This document shows, one piece after another, positions 36,129-42,231 of a stretch of 42,231 nucleotides of DNA. The stretch is taken from positions 1-42,231 of the forward strand of contig NZ_KE387018.1 of NCBI RefSeq assembly GCF_000430005.1, in the 5' to 3' direction. Numbering within the stretch: position 1 is the stretch's first letter; every line of letters begins with the position of its first letter. Under the pieces are notes generated by a model that did no database searches, was not told where the DNA came from, and saw only the letters and a program-made list of their open reading frames with translations. Made by a program: the position numbers and the translations under genes. This DNA is from Desulfovibrio cuneatus DSM 11391 (GTDB lineage Bacteria > Desulfobacterota > Desulfovibrionia > Desulfovibrionales > Desulfovibrionaceae).

Positions 36129-37734
36129 CTGGAGTAATCCCTTCATAGTCATAGGGGCCATGCGTTACCACTGGTTCCGTCACAAAGTTGTGGTGCGGCG
36201 GCGGGGAAGCTATGCTCCATTCCAACGTGGCAGAACCCCAGGGGTTATTGCCAATGGGCTTGCCTTTTTTGGCACCGCGCCACAAGTTCCAGGCCATAAG
36301 AATAATGGCAGAAGCCAAAACCCATGAGCCCACAGTGGAAAGCATTTGCATTCCTTCATACTTGGGCAGGTAGGTGTGGTAGCGCCGGGGCATGCCCTGA
36401 AGGCCAACAATAAACATGGGGAAATACAGCACGTTAAAGCCAATGAAGGCAAACAGGCAGGCCACGTTGGCCCAGTGCTTATTGTACATGCGGCCATACA
36501 CCTTGGGCAGCCAGAAGTGCAGGGCAGAAAAAAAGGCAAAGCCCAGACCGCCAAAAATAACATAGTGGAAGTGAGCCACCACAAAATAGGTGTCGTGCAC
36601 GTGCACGTCTGTTCCGGCAGAACCAAGCACCAGTCCGGTTAACCCGCCAATGGAAAACAGGAACAAAAAAGCCAACGCATACCAAAACGGCGGTTCCAGG
36701 TGAATGGAACCTTTGTACAAGGTTGCCACCCAGTTGAACACCTTGATGGCGGAAGGAATGGCCACCACAAAGGTAAGGAAAGAGAATACCAGCACGGCGG
36801 TGTCGCTCATACCGCTCACAAACATGTGGTGTGCCCATACCAGGGAACCGGCAAAAGCAATGGCAAGGCTGGAAAAAGCAATCATTTTGTACCCAAAAAT
36901 GGCTTTTCGGGAAAACACGGGCAGCACTTCGGAAATAACGCCCATGGCTGGCAGAATCATCACATACACTGCCGGGTGCGAATAAATCCAAAACAGGTGC
37001 TGGAACAAAATGGGGTCGCCCCCACGGGAAGGGTCAAACAGGCCCACCCCCAGCACACGTTCCGCCATAATAAGCAGCAAGGTAATGGCCAGCACCGGGG
37101 TGGCCAGTACCTGAATCCACCCGGTGGCATACAGCGACCAACAAAACAGGGGCAGGCGTGTCCAGGTCATGCCTGGTGCCCGCATACGGTGCAGGGTGAC
37201 AATAAAATTCAGCCCGGTAAGAATAGAGGAAAAGCCCAGAATAAATACGGCAAATACCGCAAGGGTCACGTTGGTGGTGGTAATTTCACTAAAGGGCACA
37301 TAAAATGTCCAGCCAGTATCTGGCGGGCCGTTGCCTGTGAAAATGGCTATAACGGCCAGCAGGGCACCTGTCATGTACAGCCACCAGGAAAAGTTGTTCA
37401 ACCGGGGAAAGGCCACATCTTCCGCCCCAATTTGAATGGGCAGGAACAGGTTGCCAAAGGTGGCGGGAATGCTGGGAATAACCACCAGAAAAATCATAAC
37501 AACCCCATGCAGCGTGAACAGCGCATTGTAGGTGTCTGCGCTCATCATGCGTGTGTTGGGGGTAAGCAGTTCCAGGCGAATGAGCAGGCCAAGGGTAAGC
37601 CCCACGGCAAACATGGCTAGAATGGCATAAAAATACAGCATGCCAATGCGCTTATGGTCGGTGGAAAATATCCATGAGCCAATTCCCCCACGGGTTCCTG
37701 GCATGGGTTCAAGAAAACTTGTGCTTGTAGCCAT
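36121..37734 (-). CDS. coxA: Cytochrome c oxidase subunit I, A2-type
   Basis: The catalytic heme-copper subunit, 537 residues, about 12 transmembrane helices, reduces O2 to water and pumps protons. WIYSHPAVYVMILPAMG carries the CuB His and cross-linked Tyr. The YSHPAV form, in place of GHPEV, lacks the helix-VI Glu and marks the A2 subfamily, which uses the Tyr-Ser pair. GAEDVAFPRLNN (D-channel entrance) and HDTYFVVAHFHYVIFGG (heme ligands) are present. The ATG at 37734 is preceded by a ribosome binding site (AGAGGATG region). It follows the SCO gene by 80 bases. Confidence 0.95.
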   Translation of the reverse strand: MATSTSFLEPMPGTRGGIGSWIFSTDHKRIGMLYFYAILAMFAVGLTLGLLIRLELLTPNTRMMSADTYNALFTLHGVVMIFLVVIPSIPATFGNLFLPIQIGAEDVAFPRLNNFSWWLYMTGALLAVIAIFTGNGPPDTGWTFYVPFSEITTTNVTLAVFAVFILGFSSILTGLNFIVTLHRMRAPGMTWTRLPLFCWSLYATGWIQVLATPVLAITLLLIMAERVLGVGLFDPSRGGDPILFQHLFWIYSHPAVYVMILPAMGVISEVLPVFSRKAIFGYKMIAFSSLAIAFAGSLVWAHHMFVSGMSDTAVLVFSFLTFVVAIPSAIKVFNWVATLYKGSIHLEPPFWYALAFLFLFSIGGLTGLVLGSAGTDVHVHDTYFVVAHFHYVIFGGLGFAFFSALHFWLPKVYGRMYNKHWANVACLFAFIGFNVLYFPMFIVGLQGMPRRYHTYLPKYEGMQMLSTVGSWVLASAIILMAWNLWRGAKKGKPIGNNPWGSATLEWSIASPPPHHNFVTEPVVTHGPYDYEGITPDA

Positions 37735-37814
37735 ATCATCCTCTGGAACATGTTAACTTTGAAAAGCCAAAAGGGCTCGGTAAACTCATGCGCAACCCGG
37801 AACAACACCAACGT

Positions 37815-38774
37815 TCAGGGCCGCTTTTTTCGTTTGTTGCCTTTCACCAGCACAAACAAAAATACGCCTGCGCCGAACAGAATAACCACCCCGGCAAGGC
37901 GCATAAAGTCAAACACAAAGCGCTTGCTGGCAGCATCGTAAGTAAAGCAGTAGGCCAGCACGCGCTTAAGCGACAAGCTCACCTTGCCTTGTGCCGCTTC
38001 GTTAAGGGACATGGTAATGTCAAAGGGCATGAAGCTTTGCCCGTATAAATAGCGGCTTATTTTACCCCCAGGAGCTACTGCCAGCAACATGGTGGGGTGT
38101 ATGAAGTCTTTGCCCATGCGCTTGTACCGAAAGCCAAAAGACCCCATAAGCTGCGCAACAGATTCCTTGCTGCCGCTTAAAAACACCCATCCTTCCGGGG
38201 GGTAGGCAAAGTCCATGGCAGCCATCATGTTATTCTTGCGCTGCATGGCCAGTTCCGGGGTGTCGTGTTCGTCAAAGCTTACGGCAATAACCCGATACTC
38301 TTTACCTGGCACCAGGGCCACACCGGGCAGGATGCGGGCCAGGGAACTGAGCAATAAGTGGCAGGTGCCGGGGCAGGAATAATACACCGGGACAAGAATT
38401 ACCGGAACGTCCATGAGGCTGCCAATAGCTACTTCGCGGCCTGTTTCATCGCGAAACATAATGCCTTGCGGAATGATAGCACCGGGCTTTTCATCCACCC
38501 GCGCAAACTGTGCCTTTTCTTCCTGGCTCAGTTCTTCTAGCTGTTCCCGCTTATGGGCAACAGCTTCCTGCCCCCCCGGTATGGCCAGGTGGGGGTTCTT
38601 CTGCTGTTCAGGCGTAAGCGGTGGCACCTGGTTGGCCAGGGTGCCTTCATGCATTTCATGCTGGGCTGCGGGGGCTTCTGGCTGGGCCGCAAGCGTTGCC
38701 ACACTGCCCAGGCCAAACCAGCCCACCGCAAGCACTGCCAGGGCGGCAAGGAACCTCTTTTCTGTAACGCGCAT
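37815..38774 (-). CDS. SCO1/SenC-family copper chaperone
   Basis: Delivers copper to the CuA site of subunit II or acts as a thiol oxidoreductase. 319 residues, longer than the usual 200. A hydrophobic N-terminal segment (about 8-28) is a signal or anchor. The thioredoxin-like domain has Cys134 and Cys138 (SCPGTC) and His226 (FIHPTML), the copper ligands. A further hydrophobic helix near the C terminus (about 292-312) with KRKKRP after it makes a two-ended anchor, unusual for the family. The start ATG overlaps the stop of the cytochrome c gene by one base (TAATG). Confidence 0.93.
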   Translation of the reverse strand: MRVTEKRFLAALAVLAVGWFGLGSVATLAAQPEAPAAQHEMHEGTLANQVPPLTPEQQKNPHLAIPGGQEAVAHKREQLEELSQEEKAQFARVDEKPGAIIPQGIMFRDETGREVAIGSLMDVPVILVPVYYSCPGTCHLLLSSLARILPGVALVPGKEYRVIAVSFDEHDTPELAMQRKNNMMAAMDFAYPPEGWVFLSGSKESVAQLMGSFGFRYKRMGKDFIHPTMLLAVAPGGKISRYLYGQSFMPFDITMSLNEAAQGKVSLSLKRVLAYCFTYDAASKRFVFDFMRLAGVVILFGAGVFLFVLVKGNKRKKRP

Positions 38775-39073
38775 TACAAGTTCCCTATATAATCAGCCAG
38801 GCTTTGCCTCTCTTCAGGTGAAAGCGCCTTGAGCTTGCCAATCATTACTTCTTTTCGCTCGCCGCCATAGCTGCCATCAAGAAACCCCTTCATTTTACCA
38901 AGCACCTGGGCAGAACTTTGGCCCTTAAGTACATGAGGCGGTTTCGTGCCATCAGCCCCGTGGCAACCAACACAGCGAAGGAACAAGGCCGCGCCATCTG
39001 CCGAATGGCCCCCAGTGGGCGTACCTGCTATCCAGAACAAACTGAGCATGAGTATAATAAGAGTGCGCTGCAT
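38774..39073 (-). CDS. Class I monoheme cytochrome c, first gene of the cox operon
   Basis: 99 residues with a signal peptide (MQRTLIILMLSLFWIAGTPTGGHSA). Heme motif CVGCH at 34-38 and a possible Met ligand in KEVMIGKL (about 76). The size and ADYIGNL end fit a cytochrome c553-like periplasmic carrier that could feed subunit II. The start at ATG 39073 has GGGAG seven bases upstream; the frame is open further upstream but has no ribosome binding site. Confidence 0.9.
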   Translation of the reverse strand: MQRTLIILMLSLFWIAGTPTGGHSADGAALFLRCVGCHGADGTKPPHVLKGQSSAQVLGKMKGFLDGSYGGERKEVMIGKLKALSPEERQSLADYIGNL

Positions 39074-39125
39074 ACCGTTCTCCCTCTTCACACGTTTGAA
39101 GCGTGGATTTATATTGTTTTTAATA

Positions 39126-39154
39126 ATAATAAGTGCTATTAGCACTTTGGAAAA
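39126..39154 (-). promoter_or_regulatory. Candidate cox operon promoter with a palindromic operator in the spacer
   Basis: On the minus strand TTTTCC (39154-39149) and TATTAT (39131-39126) are 17 bases apart. The spacer is a perfect dyad, AAGTGCT-ATT-AGCACTT (39131-39147). A protein bound there would block the polymerase. It does not match the Fur, PerR, Fnr or Rex consensus that I know. Confidence 0.45.
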
Positions 39155-39532
39155 GCGATTGAGTAGCAGCCTCAAAATTTTTCAAGAAAATTATGCAAAA
39201 AATAGTGGCAGTTGCAAGAATAAGCCTCGATTTATGCACATAAATTTGGTGTATTGCTGCATACAAGCCTATAAAGACAAACTTGGCTAAACGCAGAGGA
39301 AAGCACGCAATATGTGCCGGAAAATCAGAGAGGTTGCGTGTAGCAAAACACCAACGCACATAGGTGGGGGATTTTGGGCGTGTCCTCTTGAAAAAACGAG
39401 CAACACATACCCAAGGAGAAAATTCTTCGAATTTCTAAATTATTCATAGAAGTTAGCCGCAATAAAGTCAATGCCAAAGGCACTTTTGCCAACGGTGTTG
39501 CGTTTGGCTTCGCACTGATGAGTTCCCAAAAC

Positions 39533-39561
39533 TTGCCCTTGCAGAACAGAAAGAGTATAGT
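39533..39561 (+). promoter_or_regulatory. Candidate sigma70 promoter for roo
   Basis: TTGCCC (39533-39538), a 17-base spacer and TATAGT (39556-39561), leaving a leader of about 110 bases. The remaining divergent region 39155-39532 is AT-rich with no gene. Confidence 0.6.
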
Positions 39562-39676
39562 CTTTTCCACCCCAGAGGCAGCCACTGTTTGAAATAAGCT
39601 GCCAAGGCATGGGCAAAAGGGGAAAAGTTGGGCAGTATACCCCCAATAAACACGCATCTAACGATCAGAGGATATT

Positions 39677-40903
39677 ATGCAACCATTAGAAATTAAAAAA
39701 GATATTTACTGGGTTGGCGCTGTTGATTTTGGCAGCATGGACTTTCACGGCTATTCCCTTTCACCCAAGGGTTCTACATACAACTCTTACCTGGTGAAAG
39801 ACGAAAAAATTGTGCTGTTTGACACGGTAAAGCACGACTTTCTCAGCACCATGCTCGCCCGTTTGTCGCTTGTAACAAACCCGGAAAGTATTGACTATTT
39901 TGTCATTAACCACGTGGAACTTGACCATTCTGGCTGCCTGCCCCAACTGGTTAAAATGTGCAAGCCTGAAAAGATTTTCTGTTCCCCCATGGGCCTTAAA
40001 GCCATGCAAGCCCACTTCGACACCACAGGCTGGCCCATTGAAGTGAAAAAAACAGGCGACACCCTGTGCATTGGCAAGCGTACCATCCACTTTTTGGAAA
40101 CCCGTATGCTGCACTGGCCAGACAGCATGTTCTCTTACATTGACACAGACAAGCTGCTTATAAGCAACGACGCCTTTGGGCAAAACATTGCCAGCACTGT
40201 CCGTTATTCCGATGAAGTAGACCCGGCAATGCTTGAATTTGCCATGCGCGAATATTACCACAACATTGTTCTGCCCTACTCCCAGCAAGTGCTTAAGGTG
40301 CTTGACCACGTTACCGCGCTGAAGCTGGAAATTGACATGATTGCCCCGGACCACGGCCTTATTTTCCGTACCAAAGAGCAAGTAAACATGGTGCTGGAAA
40401 CTTACCGCAAGTATGCCCTGCAACAAACACAAAACAAGGCCCTGATTGTGTTTGACACCATGTGGCACAGCACTGAAAAAATGGCCTATGCCCTTTCAGA
40501 AGGGCTGCGCCTGGCAGGTGTGGAAAGCCATATTATGGACCTGAAACAGCACCACCACAGCACAGTAATGACAGAGCTTTCCCGGTGCGGCCTGGTTATT
40601 GTTGGTTCCCCCACCCACAACAACGGCATTATGCCCAACGTGGCCCGCATGCTTACCTACATGAAAGGCCTGCGCCCCCAAAACCGCCTGGGAGCGGCCT
40701 TTGGCTCTTACGGCTGGTCAGGTGAAAGTGTGAACGTTATTCACGAGCGCCTTTCCCAAATGGGCATGGAAATGCCCCTGCCTGCACTGAAAACACAATA
40801 CGTGCCCAAGGAAGCATTCCTGAAGCAGTGCGAGGAAGCAGGCAAGACCCTTGGGGAAGCGTTGCAGGTTAAGGTTGCGGCAGAAGCAAAGCGACTCGGC
40901 TAA
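39677..40903 (+). CDS. roo: Rubredoxin:oxygen oxidoreductase (A-type flavodiiron protein)
   Basis: Reduces O2 (or NO) to water (or N2O) with electrons from rubredoxin, in the cytoplasm. 408 residues. The beta-lactamase-like domain has all diiron ligands: His79, Glu81, Asp83, His146, Asp165 and His226, with His84 next to them, at the same numbers as D. gigas Roo. The flavodoxin domain starts near residue 254 with the FMN phosphate loop DTMWHSTEKMA and continues with SPTHNNGI and GSYGWSGE. The ATG at 39677 has an AGAGG just upstream. Repeat DNA begins immediately after the stop. Confidence 0.97.
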   Translation: MQPLEIKKDIYWVGAVDFGSMDFHGYSLSPKGSTYNSYLVKDEKIVLFDTVKHDFLSTMLARLSLVTNPESIDYFVINHVELDHSGCLPQLVKMCKPEKIFCSPMGLKAMQAHFDTTGWPIEVKKTGDTLCIGKRTIHFLETRMLHWPDSMFSYIDTDKLLISNDAFGQNIASTVRYSDEVDPAMLEFAMREYYHNIVLPYSQQVLKVLDHVTALKLEIDMIAPDHGLIFRTKEQVNMVLETYRKYALQQTQNKALIVFDTMWHSTEKMAYALSEGLRLAGVESHIMDLKQHHHSTVMTELSRCGLVIVGSPTHNNGIMPNVARMLTYMKGLRPQNRLGAAFGSYGWSGESVNVIHERLSQMGMEMPLPALKTQYVPKEAFLKQCEEAGKTLGEALQVKVAAEAKRLG

Positions 40904-40965
40904 AGAAACGCTTTTTGGAACGTCTTCCCTGCGGGAAGTCGCTTTAAGACTATTATGCAATAGCC
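40904..40965 (+). repeat. Repeat fragment and second-family copy 2 behind roo
   Basis: AGAAACGCT begins right after the roo stop, then TTTTTGGAACGTCTTCCCTG runs into a segment matching 28025-28078 over about 54 bases, ending TATTATGCAATAG. A short GAACGTTTCC at 41098-41107 is another remnant. Confidence 0.6.
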
Positions 40966-40976
40966 TTCTTTCAGGC

Positions 40977-41012
40977 AAAAACCGGGTGCATGGTACAATG
41001 CACCCGGTTTTT
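40977..41012 (+). terminator. Intrinsic terminator after roo
   Basis: AAAAACCGGGTGCAT/ATGCACCCGGTTTTT (15 bp, loop GGTACA) with a T-run. Confidence 0.9.
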
Positions 41013-41188
41013 TGTGGTTATGGCTCTTTAGCCCTGCCCCACCACCAATGTATGTACCCCGCCGCAGGAGCAGCAGGAAGTGGCAAATCAGAAAACTGAA
41101 CGTTTCCTTGACACCAGGTAACCAGCCAAGTACGGTGCCGTGGCTGCCGTGCACCATGCCGGGCAAAGCTTACCTCAGGAGTCTCTTC

Positions 41189-41665
41189 ATGAATAAATTA
41201 CTTGGTGTTCTCTGTTTCTTTTTTCTCCTTGCGGGCTGCACGCCGCGTTCAACCCAGTTTACCCCCCAGCAGCAAGACAAAGTGAACAACTTGCAAAAAA
41301 CAAGTGTGGCCCAAATTGCTGAAGAATACCGGGCAAACAACGCACGATCCAATAAAGAATACACAGGCAAATGGATGAAACTGGATGTTTACGTTGTGGG
41401 CGTGAATGCCTTTTCACGCAGCCCAGACTTTTCCCGTGGCGGGCGCAAAACAGGCAAGCAGGAATACTTTATTCACATGGCGGACGTTCCTGCCAACTAT
41501 AACGATGACATGACCTGCCGCTTTGACAGCGACCAGGAACAAGCCGTTATGAGCCTGAACAAAGGCCAACGCATAACAGTGCTTGGCCGTATGAAAGAAG
41601 CGGACTTCGGCACCCTGGACCTGACCCTTGAACAGTGCAAGGTGCTCCAAACCCTGAGCCAGTAA
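41189..41665 (+). CDS. Outer-membrane or periplasmic lipoprotein with an OB-like fold
   Basis: 158 residues. The lipobox LAGC places the lipidated Cys at 17 after a short hydrophobic signal. The mature part, SVAQIAEEYRANNARSNKEYTGKWMKLDVYVVGVN, then DMTCRFDSDQEQAVMSLNKGQRITVLGRMKE, matches the pattern of tRNA_anti-like OB domains often found in single-domain lipoproteins. Cys pairs in the C-terminal half (TCRF, EQCKV) could form a disulfide. The start at 41189 has AGGAG seven bases upstream. No partner gene is evident; its role is unknown. Confidence 0.75.
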   Translation: MNKLLGVLCFFFLLAGCTPRSTQFTPQQQDKVNNLQKTSVAQIAEEYRANNARSNKEYTGKWMKLDVYVVGVNAFSRSPDFSRGGRKTGKQEYFIHMADVPANYNDDMTCRFDSDQEQAVMSLNKGQRITVLGRMKEADFGTLDLTLEQCKVLQTLSQ

Positions 41666-41709
41666 ATGCTGCCATTGCAGCGCTGAGCCTTGCTGCACTT
41701 GAAGTATGG

Positions 41710-41747
41710 AAAGCCCCTGCCAGATATGTTCTGGCAGGGGCTTTTTT
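41710..41747 (+). terminator. Intrinsic terminator after the lipoprotein gene
   Basis: AAAGCCCCTGCCAGA/TCTGGCAGGGGCTTT (15 bp, loop TATGT), then TTTG. Confidence 0.9.
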
Positions 41748-41780
41748 GCAATCGCTATGACGTACCCTGCCCCACACGCA

Positions 41781-41815
41781 CAAAAAAAAGGACTCCGTAT
41801 TGCTACGGAATCCTT
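41781..41815 (-). terminator. Terminator of the displaced tRNA-Ala 3' fragment
   Basis: On the minus strand an AAGGATTCCGTA/TACGGAGTCCTT hairpin (one mismatch) is followed by TTTTTT. It lies 8 bases beyond the tRNA 3' end, as expected for a tRNA gene's own terminator. Confidence 0.7.
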
Positions 41816-41823
41816 AAATTTTC

Positions 41824-41876
41824 TGGTGGAGCTGGAGGGAATTGAACCCACGACCTCTTGAATGCCATTCAGGAGG
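41824..41876 (-). other. tRNA-Ala(GGC) 3' fragment, candidate attachment site
   Basis: About 53 bases of tRNA: anticodon loop ATGGCAT with GGC, the variable region, T arm (GTGGG, loop TTCAATT, CCCTC), acceptor strand CAGCTCC, discriminator A and encoded CCA. The 5' half (D arm and acceptor 5' strand) is absent: the adjacent sequence has no GCTC/GAGC. The anticodon stem CCTGA/TCAAG has one C-A mismatch at the break, which fits a join between two DNAs. This is the usual mark left when an element integrates into a tRNA 3' end. Not a functional tRNA. Confidence 0.75.
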
Positions 41877-42053
41877 CAAACAGGAGATGATGCGGCCATT
41901 TGTTCATGCACATGCCCACAAAAAGCCTTGAGGCACAACACTTTTACGCATAACCCACAACAAAATCCGGGCGCGTTTCCATCGGTATTGCACTTTCGTA
42001 CATGGCGTGCATGCAGTACATGATTTCAATAGGTTACGAAGGGTGATTTTTCT

Positions 42054-42074
42054 TTTGGGTCATATTTGGGTCAT
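42054..42074. promoter_or_regulatory. Paired TTTGGGTCAT boxes, possible integrase arm sites
   Basis: Two direct copies, 42054-42063 and 42065-42074, exactly 11 bases apart (about one helical turn), 180-200 bases from the tRNA fragment. Tandem short repeats beside an att site are typical of tyrosine-recombinase arm sites; no integrase gene is in the window. Confidence 0.45.
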
Positions 42075-42094
42075 GGGAGCAGGGAAAATATAAT
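42066..42094 (+). promoter_or_regulatory. Candidate leader promoter of the CRISPR array
   Basis: TTGGGT (42066-42071), a 17-base spacer and perfect TATAAT (42089-42094), with transcription starting near 42101, just before the first repeat. It overlaps the second TTTGGGTCAT box. The gap 41877-42122 holds no gene. Confidence 0.55.
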
Positions 42095-42124
42095 ACAGCC
42101 CGTTGTGTAGGCCTTGCCACAACA

Positions 42125-42231
42125 GCTATAGTTGCCTGTCCAAATCAATCCTGCTAGAGTGATTCAGCCAGACAAGTACGAACCGCAGCAGCTATAGTTG
42201 CCTGTCCAAATCAATCCTGCTAGAGTCGCAC
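42125..42231 (+). CRISPR. CRISPR array, type II-like repeats (edge of array)
   Basis: Two identical 36-base repeats at 42125-42160 and 42191-42226 flank a 30-base spacer (42161-42190); the identity runs 2 bases further on the left. The repeat starts GCTATAGTTG and ends CTGCTAGAGT, with complementary ends as in type II repeats paired with tracrRNA. The 66-base period is the usual II-C geometry. The last bases TGCTAGAGT resemble the -10 box that ends II-C repeats in Neisseria. The array continues beyond the window; cas genes and tracrRNA are not seen. With two repeats only, tandem duplication is the alternative. Confidence 0.8.

Noticed and set aside
41824-41876. Functional tRNA-Ala or the 3' end of tmRNA
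   Set aside because: The D arm and 5' acceptor strand are absent, so it cannot fold as a tRNA. The T-arm/acceptor end also resembles tmRNA, but the GGC anticodon arm in front of it fits tRNA-Ala and no tmRNA tag or 5' part is present.

Overview
The window looks like chromosomal DNA of a sulfate-reducing, Desulfovibrionaceae-type bacterium. The evidence is a desulfoferrodoxin, a small rubredoxin and a rubredoxin:oxygen oxidoreductase whose diiron ligands fall at the residue numbers of the D. gigas enzyme. A heme-copper oxidase operon like those of oxygen-tolerant Desulfovibrio is also present. The species cannot be named from sequence alone.

Layout. 1-5.4 kb (minus strand): gltX and a polar amino acid ABC transporter (permease, ATPase, permease, binding protein), with the gaps filled by palindromic repeats. 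5.6-10.4 kb (plus): fur, a membrane-anchored Cache-like protein, coaX, eno and folD. 10.5-18.3 kb (plus): tRNA-Val(GAC), then the translation cluster thrS-infC-rpmI-rplT-pheS-pheT, in which infC appears to start at a rare AUC codon and repeat elements have been inserted behind rpmI and rplT. 18.7-25.0 kb (plus): a MerR-type regulator, rpe, tkt, and a histidine kinase/sigma54 activator pair. 25.4-27.5 kb: an amphi-Trp protein facing a minus-strand larB-larC pair in which LarC is His-rich and lacks its C-terminal half. 28.3-29.8 kb (plus): greA, dfx, rub. 30.1-32.7 kb: an 867-residue RTX-type secreted protein. 32.9-39.1 kb (minus): cytochrome c, SCO, coxA, coxC, coxD, coxB, ctaB and a DUF4079-like membrane protein. 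39.7-41.7 kb (plus): roo and an OB-fold lipoprotein. 41.8-42.2 kb: a 3' fragment of tRNA-Ala(GGC) with its terminator, paired TTTGGGTCAT boxes, a promoter, and the first two repeats of a type II-like CRISPR array that runs off the window.

How it fits together. Dfx, rubredoxin, Roo and the cox operon together form an oxygen-defence region (superoxide reduction, soluble and membrane O2 reduction), and Fur upstream fits metal/redox control. The rest is core metabolism and translation.

The two most notable signals are outside the coding regions. First, a family of modular palindromic repeats (ends GAAACGCTGA / TCAGCGTTTC) often starts within a few bases of a stop codon, has ends that change together to stay complementary, and in one copy is interrupted by a second repeat. 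Second, the right edge looks like the boundary of a tRNA-integrated element that carries a type II CRISPR array. Functions are inferred from motifs read by eye; no database search was possible.
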